Assembly: GCF_036785885.1 (NCBI RefSeq)
Contig: NC_092310.1
Span: forward strand, 5,270,001 to 5,334,000
DNA from: Coffea arabica
Lineage: Eukaryota; Streptophyta; Magnoliopsida; Gentianales; Rubiaceae
DNA length: 64,000 bases
Direction of reading: 5' to 3'
Numbering within the stretch: position 1 is the first letter of the stretch; every line of letters starts with the position of its first letter. Below are positions 48,381 to 58,739 of the stretch, piece after piece. A program made the position numbers and the translations under genes. The notes under the pieces were generated by a model. The model was given only the letters and a program-made list of their open reading frames with translations, made no database searches and was not told where the DNA came from.

Positions 48381-48532
48381 GGAATAGTGAAGTGAGCAAC
48401 TAACAAAACGGGAACTCGACAGCAAAAAATACAAATGTATATAAAGTGTAATTAATGGAATAGTGAAGTGAGCAACTAACAAAACGGGAACTCGACAGCA
48501 AAAAATACAAATGTATATAAAGTGTAATTAAT
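48381..48532. repeat. 76-bp perfect tandem duplication
   Basis: GGAATAGTGAAGTGAGCAAC starts at 48381 and 48457. The two 76-base copies are essentially identical, pointing to a very recent duplication. Confidence 0.95.
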
Positions 48533-48772
48533 AGAAACGTATATAAAGTGGAAACCAATAAATTAATATAAAGTGCAAATCAATAATTTAATTAAAGGTT
48601 GTTAAAAATAAGGAAGTGAAAAAGGGAAGAGGATTAATTGATACCAACAAATTAGAGAAAGCATAAATAAAACACCAAAACACATAAACATTAAATACAT
48701 TTTGAGATGAAAAGATAGATAATCCACATAGCAAAAAGTTGGACTAGCCAACTTAGTTATCTACCAAATTGG

Positions 48773-48846
48773 ATATACACACACATACACATATACACAT
48801 AATGTATATATATGTATGCATGTATATACATGTGTGTGTGTATATC
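48773..48846. other. Imperfect palindrome of CA/TG/TA repeats
   Basis: GGATATACACACACATACAC is mirrored by TACATGTGTGTGTGTATATC, giving a possible hairpin of about 70 bases. It directly borders the pararetroviral fragment. Confidence 0.7.
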
Positions 48847-48862
48847 ATTATTGAATTATATG

Positions 48863-49096
48863 CTATCTTAGGATAAATGTTGAATAGTAATTTTGATATT
48901 TTAGATTTCCTCTCAGGATATCTAAACAAGCTTCTTCACTATTTTTTATTCTTATATCTAATACAACTAGACTTATTGGACTATCTACTCTTTCTTGAAA
49001 AGTAGATCTTATTACCATTTGGATTGACTTGATATGGATCCATCCTATTTTATCTCTAATTTTCTTATCTATTTGGTTTAATTTATTAATTAAATC
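48863..49096 (-). pseudogene. Endogenous pararetrovirus fragment: movement-protein core
   Basis: An open minus-strand stretch of about 77 codons matches the core of the 30K-type movement protein of Caulimoviridae. It shows IGWIHIKSIQMVIRSTFQ, DSPISLVVLDIRI (with the family's L-D-R pattern) and a final RGNLKYQ. In these plant DNA viruses the protein widens plasmodesmata. Only the core is present; it begins after an A-rich run and ends in a stop, and the neighbouring protease fragment is on the other strand, so this is a rearranged relic. Genus not determined. Confidence 0.7.
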
Positions 49097-49120
49097 TTTT
49101 TTTTAGATAATAATGGTATC

Positions 49121-49257
49121 TTGTTTCCCTGAACAATTAGAAAAAGATAAAGGATATTATTGGATTAGATATATCTAATAATAAAATTAGATTAACGGAA
49201 GGAATTTCTTCACCACAAATACTATGTAAACTTCCTAGTGGTTTTTGTACTATATAA
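49121..49257 (+). pseudogene. Endogenous pararetrovirus fragment: truncated protease region, copy 1
   Basis: This stretch is a close relative of 50539-50650: CTTGTTTCCCTGAACAAT, then LDISNNKIR and EGISSPQIL in the encoded peptide. A frame change is needed between the first and second part, and the copy breaks off before the GNNF motif. It sits head to head with the movement-protein fragment. With the MITE removed, copy 1 and copy 2 are about 480 bases apart. Confidence 0.6.
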
Positions 49258-49547
49258 ACTCTTTATCTTTGTACTCCCTACCATGAAATAAAATTTTACG
49301 TTTGAAGAAGAAAAATCCTTGTTCATTTTTAAATTCTTTTTCTTAATAATATAACAATCCTTTCTCATTCCTACTAAGACCATTAGACTACACCTCGAGA
49401 TATAAAACGAAACGAGGTTATACTGGTAGCAGCTGAAGGAATGTAAGGGAAGTTACCTTGTCTCCTGTTTAGATTCATGAACAGGAAGAAGGTTGGGGTT
49501 GAAATGCCTGATAAAAGTCCATACAAAACATCTATTATACTTCTACC

Positions 49548-50441
49548 CAAGGTTTACAAAATCGGGATCCTATGTATGATCGATTTTAGTTTCACAGGAT
49601 CGGATCGTAGGATAGTAAGATTTCACCAAAAACTCTCAAATTAACTAAATTAATTAATTTGAAATTCATATACAGTTTATACAATTTAAAAAATATCAAA
49701 TAAGTAAATTATTTATAAACATATAGTATTTTTTACCCATAGTTTGACAAGAAATAAAGCAACGGAACCCCAAAATGAAAAGAAACAGTCCGGGCGTCTT
49801 GTCTAATTAGAAATAAGAATACAACTCATCTTAACACTTGATAGTAAAAGCATTTAGTACACATATACAGCTGATAGACATAATTAAAAGAAACAATCAA
49901 ATTAGGGGTTACGGGTACTCGCGGTTATTTTCGTTGGGCGACTTCTTTTGCCAGAAATCCCTTGAGCTTGGACAAGGATACAAAGACAATAGAGAATTAG
50001 AAATGGGAGATTAGCAAAATTTTGTGAAATTTTATTGGAATCTAGATAGGGAAAAAGTTTGGAATGGAGATTGGAAAGAACCAAAGAAGCTTTCTCTCTC
50101 TTTGTCCATTGTGACTTTGTCTCTGCTTGTTTCATTCATTTGTTCCCGGATCCTTTTTTGTTGCACCTTTTGTCTTTTAGACAAAAATTATTGACAAATC
50201 GGCTCAAAATGTTCTCATTTAGTTTCAAAATTTAGTCCCATATTTATAAAATTTTCAAAAATTCATAGGATCACAATGGGATTTTAGAATCATACGATCC
50301 TACATACGATTCTATGATCCCACACGATTCTATGCATATTAAGGTAATTTTCGATTTTATACATGATTCGGATCGATTTTGCTAATCTGGATCAGAGGAT
50401 CATACGTTCTTACGATCCGGATCACAATTTTGACAACCATG
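49548..50441. mobile_element. hAT-type MITE, family 5
   Basis: An 894-bp element with an exact 8-bp duplication CTTCTACC (49540-49547 and 50442-50449). Inverted ends: CAAGGTTTACAAAATCGGG on the left against CATGGTTGTCAAAATTGTG. GATCC/GGATC/CGATC motifs repeat near both ends. A 77-codon minus-strand open frame (49902-50135) inside has no recognisable motif. The element separates two related pararetroviral fragments. Confidence 0.93.
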
Positions 50442-50488
50442 CTTCTACCTCGCACAGCCCAGCGTGGTCAAATAGGGTATAAAGAAAA

Positions 50489-50780
50489 ATGGATATAAAT
50501 GGTAGATCGGAGTCTTGTCTCGGTAGAAGAACTTGTTTCCCTGAACAATATATAGGAAAGTTAAATGATATTATTGAATTAGATATATCTAATAATAAAA
50601 TTAGATCAATGGAGGGAATCTCTTCACCACAAATATTATTTGGAGGATTTTTAATGAAATGTCTACCATTTTATTCCTATGATACCAGTACTGATATTTT
50701 ACTTGGAAATAACTTTTTACAATTATTTCACAAAGTTTTATTTGATACTCTTAAACAAAAAAATATTTTAAAAACATCCT
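50489..50780 (+). pseudogene. Endogenous pararetrovirus fragment: protease region, copy 2
   Basis: About 95 codons resemble the C-terminal part of the Caulimoviridae aspartic protease: LDISNNKIR, EGISSPQIL, then STDILLGNNFLQLF, where GNNF is the family's typical motif before the end of the domain. The catalytic DTGA-type segment is not visible upstream. After 50780 the sequence dissolves into a TG/TA microsatellite. It is a short inactive relic, with no reverse transcriptase or RNase H in the window. Confidence 0.65.
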
Positions 50781-50784
50781 GCGG

Positions 50785-50985
50785 CATGTGTGTGTGTGTA
50801 TATATATGTATATATATATATATGAATTTATACATATACATACATATGTATATATTTATATAGATACACACACATATTTCGATATATATATATATATACA
50901 CACAAACACGCATATATTGAAAATACGAATCCTTGTACTTAAATTTTGTATATGTATCTACATATGTATGTATGTGTATATATAT
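50785..50985. repeat. Compound TG/TA/CA microsatellite region
   Basis: About 200 bases of interspersed (TG)n, (TA)n and CATA/CACA repeats. The overlapping open frames rich in Tyr/Ile/His are products of this repeat and not genes. Confidence 0.9.
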
Positions 50986-51613
50986 TTGATAAAATAATAT
51001 GAGAATGGTGTCGAAAACACGAGTCAATAAGATTTTGTGCAACTACACACATTGTAAATTAGTTTTGTAGTACAAACTCTACTTATTTGTCAAATATAAT
51101 GTGGATACTATTAAGTAGTTTATCTTAATATCTATGAGGAGTTTGGATAGATATCATTCCCTTTCCCCTCCAATGTGACGTGTATGCAAAAGCGAGGGAC
51201 ACAATTGACATCTCTCAATCTTAATCAACACCTTGTACAAGATTTAGTAGTAATAGTACAAGTCATCAATGCATCAAATATGTACATTAAGGATAAAGGG
51301 ATGTAGATTTAACTCATTCCCATTTTTCTCGAGTAACGTTATATTGTATCATCATGTAAAGATGAAAAAGTACCTGTATTTCTTTTGAAAACAAAAGTGA
51401 AATCTTGCTATTTTAATGTTATGATGTCATTAATTGAATAAATATGGTTGATTAAATAATCAAAAGATCTTGTATTATTGGCAAAAAACGGTCAAACCTT
51501 TTAAATCTAGTGCTGTTGTTTCATTAATGCACCGACTATAACCGATGTTACTTGGTCTCTATATGAAGAGGTAATTTGACAAAATTGAAGAATAACATAC
51601 ATTACCAACAAAA

Positions 51614-52057
51614 ATGGTTACCATTGGAAACATGTATAAGTTTCCTTTACTTCTGTTGTCATTTCACCTTGTTCAAACATCATCTATGGTTGAAGCTTTG
51701 CAACATTATAATATTCATGTGATTAGTGGCCTCCCAAACGATGAATTAGTCATTCATTGTCAATCAAAAGATGATGATTTAGGATTTCATATCCTTCGCA
51801 GAAATGAGGACTTTCATTGGCGTTTTGTACCCAATCCTTTCAGAACTACTCTGTTCTTTTGTCACTTTTGGTGGGAAAACAAGATATAAGTTTTGATGTT
51901 TTTAGTGACGATTTGGCGCAGTCACTGTGAAGAACATAGACCACTTAGAAAAAATTTATGCTGCTATTGGTTAATAAAGGAAGATGGGTTCTATGCTGCC
52001 AAACGTTACAATCCCAACCCTAGTGATTATAAGAAGGTGCATGCCTGGACCAACTAA
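51614..52057 (+). pseudogene. S-protein homologue (plant self-incompatibility S1 family), frameshifted
   Basis: S1-family proteins are small secreted cysteine-containing proteins; the founding member in poppy is the female self-incompatibility signal. A signal-peptide-like start (FPLLLLSFHLVQ) leads to LVIHCQSKDDDLGFHIL, FHWRFVPNPFRTTLFFCHFW and a TAA stop at 51887. The next family segment, ISFDVFSDD, is in another frame. The first frame then resumes with CEEHRPLRKNLCCYWLIKED, GFYAAKRYNPNPSDYKKVHAW and a natural stop at 52055-52057. Two compensating indels therefore break an otherwise full-length ~145-residue gene. A sequencing error is possible but would have to occur twice. Confidence 0.85.
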
Positions 52058-52059
52058 GT

Positions 52060-53855
52060 GAAATAGTCAGCACAAACTTGGTGTATTAAATTTTACATGT
52101 AATGAAGAGCATTGAATATGGTACAAGGCAATTTACTCTTGTGTTTTGTATTCTGTATTCATGTTTTTTTAGTTTTAATATTTGCTTGTTGATTGTAATT
52201 GTAATTCTTTTTGCTCTTGATATGTTACTAAACATATAGTTATACATACAAAATAAATATTATACTATAGAAATATAATAATTTCTAATTCTTAAGAAAT
52301 AATCAATGACAATTTCAATAGTAGCACTCAACATTCAGGGTTTAATTTATTTGTCCAATGAAAATCTATAAACACTTATTGGGATATGATAAACCTTATT
52401 TAGGGACTGAATTTAATGCATTTCCTAATATAGGTGGCAGCTGTAATATTGGCCGTGTTAATGGATGAAAGAGCACATATTTGTGAAAACCTGTGATGCC
52501 ACCGAAAAATGCTAATGTTCTCATAGAATAATTATGTTCCACAAGTTCTATACCATAGTTTATTACATTAGCCTTGTTCTTAAAAATTGTATGATCCATG
52601 TGCATAGCAATATATGTAGTCTATAACTAGTTTTGAATATAGATTTGACAAGAAAAGAAATGAGCATCATAGAAAGATGGATTTTCAGTCATTTGAGAGT
52701 TTTTTTCATGACCAAAAAGGAAAGAAAAGGCTGGATTTGGAAAGAAATGCTGGGTGTATATATAGTCAAAAAAAGTTTTTCAAGGAAAATCAAATGAAAC
52801 TTGTCAAAGTTTTTCAAATTACCAAGAAGTTTGTGTTGAATGGTTGTGTCCTTTGGGGAATTGACGATATCCGATTGCCAGAATCTAGTCACGATTCCAA
52901 ATATACATGCCCTAACATGTCTACATGACTAGGAAATCTGTCATTCCCATAAGTTATTTGCTTTACCAAGAGGATTAAAAATATTCTTTTCTTTTTCGAC
53001 AACGATAACATTTGTATAATTTAATTTTTTCTATCGTACAATTAGAAACATTTGCATCACTGAATATCTTATCCATCATGGATTGCCAGATTTTTCATAC
53101 AGATGATTTGTTCCGTTTCTGCCCAATCAGCCTCTAGGACTAGGGATTGTTTATATGTGGCTTTTCAAACGATCTTGATTGTTTCCCTTGGCCAACCTGC
53201 AGCATCTCGAGCAATTTTATTGTTGTAGACTATGAGAACAATCAAGTGCAGCGTCCATTTTTCGCCCTTGTGGAAATTCTTACACTACGTGAGCGGCCAA
53301 AAAAGGCATTGGATCCGCCATCTAACTCTGTCAAAGTCCAAACGATGTTTTTTGGGTCCAAAATTCAATGATGCACTGGTTTTTAGTTCTTTTTCACATT
53401 GTGGAATGCACCTCCCTTTACTGTGCCAAGTGCCAACCATCAAACCTTCTTAATTTCTTGCCCTTGGTTCCCCCTTTCAACCACAACCCACAAGGCCTAA
53501 TACTTCATCCTTCACCTTCCTTAGCCTATATTATCCTATAGAAGCCCATTGTTTATTTATTTAATTTTTCCTCACAAAAAGTCTAGATTTTGAACATACT
53601 TATTAATTTGAATTACAATTTCGAATCTAAGAAAATAAAATAAAATCAATGATATGATATAATTGGTTTTCCAAAGCAACTATTATCAATTTGATTTGGA
53701 GCAGTAAAGTACACCAAGAAGCCTGTTGGTGGTCAAGGAGTTGAAATATTTGGTAAATTATTTGCATATAGTCAGTGAGTCCTCCAAGTGAAGGAGATGG
53801 AGAATGATAGAGGAGAAAGGAGGATTAGATGAAAAAGTTGGATATAGAAGAGAAT
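52060..53855. other. Intergenic; no gene recognised
   Basis: Several open frames of 65-85 codons, none with motifs or splice logic. Confidence 0.45.
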
Positions 53856-53859
53856 TAAC

Positions 53860-54425
53860 GAGACCAAATCATCCACCATTGACAGTACAAAATTTATTTG
53901 GTAGTTTTGGTCAGTGAAGTTGAAGAATGAAAGGACATAATTGCAGGAAATCCTCGTGTGGGAGACCAAATTATCCGCCATTGACAGTACTAATGAATTT
54001 ATTTGGTAGTTTTGGTCAATGAAGTTGAAGAATGAAAGGACATAACATGGTAATTTTCAGGGTCCCAATATCAGATATTTAAATACAACCGCAATATAAA
54101 CGTGTACCTGGATTCATGATGATTGAATGGTACTAAAAATAGACAATAAGAATATGTGTGATTTGGAGACCATAACCCTATTTATAGATATCTTTCCCAT
54201 TATCTTTTGAATTCCTATTTCAATCTATCATAGATACAGGAATTACCTTTAAGTCCCTACACATTAAAGATCACATTCTATTAGACACATTAAAGTCCAA
54301 ACAATAATTGATCACTTTAATTGGACTTAACCTTTTTTGACAAATTACAACACATAATTATTCATATATAAGTCCAACATTAAATCAAGGATCTAACGCA
54401 TAATTGCAGGAAATCGTCGAGTGGG
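53860..54425. repeat. 102-bp tandem duplication, second copy split by an insertion
   Basis: GAGACCAAAT-ATCC-CCATTGACAGTAC occurs at 53860 and 53962, followed in both by TTTATTTGGTAGTTTTGGTC and GAAGTTGAAGAATGAAAGGA. The second copy stops at CATAA (54041-54045) and resumes at 54399 with CATAATTGCAGGAAATC, matching the end of copy 1. Confidence 0.85.
54046..54398 (-). mobile_element. Solo-LTR-like insertion
   Basis: The 353-bp insertion is defined by the interrupted 102-bp repeat and a 5-bp duplication CATAA (54041-54045 and 54399-54403). The minus strand carries TATAAATAGGG (54177-54187), a promoter TATA about 210 bases from the element's 5' end, as in plant Copia-type LTRs. The expected TG...CA ends are imperfect (CGTTAGATCC...ATTACCATG), so the first base may have mutated. 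No internal retrotransposon part is present. Confidence 0.55.
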
Positions 54426-54599
54426 ATTGGTTGGAGTATTGGATAGCAAAAACTGGGTTGGCGTAGAAGGCGACAATAGTGCTGAGGAAGGTATGATTCT
54501 GCCTATGTAGGGCAAGTATTGAAAGAAGGTACGTCGTCAATTCTTGGACTACACAAGGCACCGTTTGACATTAGACAGAGGGTTAGAGAGGCAAAGTTA

Positions 54600-54823
54600 G
54601 ACAGAAGATTTGGTGCTGGCCAAAATTGACATCTCTGGCAGTGCAAATTTCTCTTGTTACACCTATCAAACTCAACATTTGCAAATGTGACAGCATTGAA
54701 ATTCCCTCAGAATGGCGGGGTAACATCCATTCCCTTAAGTATCTGTGGGTTGAGTACTGCTATAATCTTACTTATTTATAATCCGTAGAAGCATTGCGAC
54801 GTCTCATGAAGTTGACACAATGA
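54600..54823 (+). pseudogene. LRR fragment, NLR resistance-gene-like
   Basis: An open stretch encodes WPKLTSLAVQISL, IKLNICKCDSIEIPSEWRGN and IHSLKYLWVEYCYNLTYL, the spacing of leucine-rich repeats in plant NLR proteins. It is interrupted by TAA at 54779-54781, then continues SVEALRRLMKLT to a TGA. No NB-ARC domain is present nearby. A relic of an NLR gene, or of another LRR protein. Confidence 0.5.
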
Positions 54824-55277
54824 CGATCATTCGATGTCTTCCGTTGGAGTGAAGATGCAAGGTAGGATGAGGCTCAGGTAGGATGTTGCATACAATAAAT
54901 TTATCCCAAAAAAAAAGATGCTATTGATATTATAGATGTGCACAATAATGTTGCTCTTATGTGTACAACCTACCAAATCTGTGTGAACATTTTATTCAGG
55001 TTGGGTTCTTAATGTGTTTGTGTTTTTTGTCACCGTGTATGTATTTAATCCATATGATTAGTTGTATAAAGCCTAATTAAGTGATGCATAATGTATTTTT
55101 GTCAAATGTTAGTACATTTTTGGAGAAGAAAATTTGCTTCATGTATGAAATGTGTCGCTTGCTATACAAAAGTACTTATATAGTGTATAAAATGTATCAC
55201 TATTTGTACAAAAAAAAAAAAAAGAACTTACATGGTGTACCTTTTATACGACATGTTCTTGTGCACTATACTAGGTG

Positions 55278-55458
55278 TAGTTGGGATTCTCTACGCCACT
55301 ATTCGGTACCAAATTCAGTGTCAATCTCATTTATCACCTGATGGTAGAAAAAATTTAAATAAATAGCACATGACAAATTAAATAAACAGGACACTTGACA
55401 TAAATATAGAAGTGATACTAGATTGCTACTGAAAAAGTGGCACTGAGGATCCCATATG
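55278..55458. mobile_element. Small MITE, Mutator-like
   Basis: A 181-bp element with a 10-base direct repeat ATACTAGGTG (55268-55277 and 55459-55468), consistent with the 9-bp duplications of Mutator-like elements plus one shared base. Inverted ends of about 45 bases: GGGATTCTCTACGCCACT on the left against GGGATCCTCAGTGCCACT. The centre is a short AT-rich loop. Confidence 0.75.
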
Positions 55459-55559
55459 ATACTAGGTGGGGCTGGCTGTGCCACTCAATAAAAGTGAAGA
55501 AATATTAATTTTAACAATTCAAATCAATTTTGATAATTAAATTGTATGTGTGAATTACC

Positions 55560-58415
55560 ACGTCGTATTTCTTTTTGTTCAAAAATCAATAGTTTTTAAA
55601 ACTATTGTACATCCTTTTAGGCCAAGGATTTAAAGTTTTAATTGAGAAGGAAAATTCATATTAGAGACTTTTCAATAAAATTTTACAAAGTTTATTCACT
55701 TTGTGGTTCAATTTAAAAACCTTTGGTGGAATATATGAGTCATTGGTTTGAGGTACTAAATGTAACGTGCTTGTGGAATTATTTGCGCATTTAACAGTAA
55801 AAGGAGAGAGCAGATAAAAGTGGTAACTAATTTTTTACAGTCAATGACCCCTAAAATGAAAAAAAAAAAAAAGAAGAAAAGCTAGGAAGTCTGGATGGTC
55901 TTTTAAATCTTCTTTATAATGCAACTATAGAATGTACTAAAATTTAAAAATATTTACAATAAAGTTTGATACCTACATGATAATAACATTTCTTTATCTT
56001 TAACCTAGAGCATTTTGCAAAGCTAAACTTGTTGAACAATTGGTAATGAAGTTGTAAAACAGAGAACAAACAGCCAAAACGGCATCTAGTAGAATGATGA
56101 TTGCCTCCATATGACCTGTATACCTTCATCTGAGTATTTTGATTAACAATTTGATAACATTTGCATTCCTATTTGTGATCACAATAATATGGTATCTTAA
56201 TAGAATATAATTATAGCTAGAGAAAGCAGACCTGGTATAACAAAAAGACAGAAAAAGCAGGCTTGATACAACAAAAATACAAGTAATAAAGACTTACACC
56301 AGATAGTCATCAAAGTCTTAAGACAAATTACAAAAATATAATATTTATTTGATGGACCTGCATTGCTTAGCATTTCTAGTTTTGCCCATTCTTTCTTTAG
56401 CTGCAGAGCTTCTTAATTTGTAAGAGGAACATTTCAACTCGCTAGATAGCTGCAACTTCCTCCTCCGTTGTATAGGCAGTGACAAGGGTGTGCCTTGTTC
56501 CTCTCATTGCTTTGACTCTTGGAGTGGATTTCTTCACATGACATAATAATATTTTGCCTTGAAGAGTTTGGGTTATTAGATGAATCTGATTCGTGTTCGA
56601 TTGAAACAGTATAGTATTTATTTATATTCTACTTGATTATCAGCTCTTTCCAGTTGAAAAGCACTTAAGAACATCAACCTCTCAACTTCATCTCTCTCAG
56701 AATTTTTGGAAATTCCTCACGTCAGAAAAGGCTATAGCATCCATGGATGTGGCCAGTTGGATCACTTATTGTTATAGCAATGCAAGTTCTGTCAATTGAA
56801 TCTAGGGCATTAGTTTTTATCAGAACAATGCTAAATCTTCTAAACTAATAATTGTGTGTTTTTAAACAGAACAAAGTTAAATCTTTGTCAAATGTATTTC
56901 ATTTCTTGTATAGGAATGTAAGTTTTATTCTTATATGTAAAAGTATAAGAGATGAATGCTTTTGTATAGTCACTAGTGATTGAGATGCATTACTTCCTGA
57001 ATTTGAGGGATGACCATAATAACAGATAGTGTTGTGCTATCAAGTAAAGACCGATGCATTATATAACTCAACAGTAATTGCTTTGAATTGAATTTTTCAT
57101 GAAGGAAGATGAGCATTGAGAGGATGAGTTATCTGATCATTCGTTCTGCTAGCATAGGGATATGCAGATATTGTAGCCTCAATCTATGGATTGCACAGCA
57201 ATATTATTTGTTTTACCTTGAATGAATAATTTGTTATTATATGGTTCACCAAGTAATGTAATCACTGTATCATACTGATCATGTGTCCCTTTTTTTTTTT
57301 TCTCATTTTCAGGGACATAAAAAATGGCGTAGATTACAAAAATAAAAAGTGAAGTTGTAAACTATTGATCTGTAGCAGAAAAAAAAAGAGCAAAAACAAT
57401 GAACTAACAATTAAATGGTGCTAGATGCAAAATTTTACAAAGCAAGAAAAGAGAGGAAGAAGGAATCATCCACCAAGCGCTTGACAAAGCTGAGGAGAGC
57501 TTTTCCTGTTGCTGGATTTTGTGTGACCAAGGAGAAAGCAAATGAAAGGAAGCTCTTACATGTTAACCCTTTTGGCTCCTCTCAACTTACACAAAAAGAA
57601 AAAAAAAATGTAAGCCATGGCGTTTTTTTTTTTTTTTTTTTTTTTTTTTTTCTTCAAAGAACAAATATCTAGTGCAACCTCACTGCTGAAATTATCAAAA
57701 AGCACAAAAGAAATAATCTCATCGTGCAAATCACTGGGCCAAGGCCTCCAAATTCAAGAAACGAAGCGTGATATTGTTTTGACAGGGAGTAGCAATTAGA
57801 GCTCAAAGCTGATTTTCTAGTGCAATCCAACGGACCAAAGCTGCATCAAGTACAAAGAAATATATACTGGGTAAAATCAGTGAGGCAAAAGGCCAAAATT
57901 CAAGCTTCAAAAGCCTAAAAATCAGGATTCAAACCTAATCTCCAATTGTACAGAACAATTATATAGAGTATACTGCTGTAAGATCAACTACATTGTACTA
58001 ACAATTGGCCTCCATTGTCAAAATGGCTGAGCGGCAACTGACGGCAGACAGAAGAACGTGACAATCAACCACCCAACCTGCAAGTTCGTCGCTAGCAACG
58101 CCGGCAATGGCGGTGAAAGAGCCAAGCAAAACCACATTCATACTAGCGAATGTTGCCATTAACGTTCTATTCCTCTAACAGTGGCCAACTGTTAGCAACC
58201 GCAATGATGTGGCAAAGGGAACATGCATAACTTTGGTTCCCAAATTACCACAATAGCATTTAACAGTGACTTGCGTGTGTTATTCCTTTATAAACATGAA
58301 GGGCAACATGGGGATTTGACAACATTAAAGCACTAAATTCTCACTCAAACACACAATTCTTTGGCACTTGGCTCCATTTACTAAAAGCCAATAGTGAAAT
58401 GGGCAAGGTTTTAGA
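55560..58415. other. Intergenic; no gene recognised
   Basis: No recognised coding segment. An 85-codon open frame at 57415-57672 is Lys/Arg-rich and runs into a T tract of about 26 bases (57626-57651); I do not call it. Confidence 0.45.
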
Positions 58416-58739
58416 GCCAATTATCCGGATGGTCACTAAACTTTTGGAATCGTCAAATTTTGGCCACTGAACTATTAAAAGTCTAGTTTTGACTACTGAA
58501 CTATCTAAAGTTTAGATTTCGGACCATTCTATCAAATTTAATCGTTAATTATGCTCCTTTCTTTTATCTTGTGAATCATGCGAGTACTCAAATACATCAT
58601 ATTTAGTGATTAAATCTAACAGAATGACCCGAAATCTAAACCTTAGGTAGTTCAGTAGCCAAAGCCATACTTTTAATAATTCAATGGTCAAAACTTAATG
58701 ATTCCAAAAATTTGGTGACCATGGAGATAATTTGCGCAT
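58416..58739. mobile_element. Long-TIR MITE, Mutator-like
   Basis: A 324-bp foldback element whose arms are about 140 bases each: the left AATTATCCGGATGGTCAC matches the inverted right AATTATCTCCATGGTCAC, and similarity continues through ACTGAACTA and GTTTAGATTTCGG. An imperfect 9-bp direct repeat, GGTTTTAGA (58407-58415) and GGTTTTATA (58740-58748), fits Mutator-like insertion. Confidence 0.75.

Larger units (their letters stand above)
46890..48600. repeat. ~380-400-bp tandem repeat array, interrupted by a MITE
   Basis: A block TAATAGTAACTTATAATATAT...CATGATT-AGAGAAAT...GGCATAATTA...AACTAATAAATTGATTGAAAG starts at about 46904, 47302 and 48068. The first spacing is 398 bases; the second is 766 because a 394-bp MITE (47620-48013) is inserted. 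A shortened fourth unit continues to about 48600. AT-rich, no genes. Confidence 0.8.

Noticed and set aside
50728..51042. Open frames of 70-105 codons on both strands rich in Tyr, Ile and His.
   Set aside because: They are translations of the TG/TA microsatellite and have no coding character.
57415..57672. 85-codon basic open frame ending in a Phe tract.
   Set aside because: The end is a poly(T) run and no domain or splice structure is visible.
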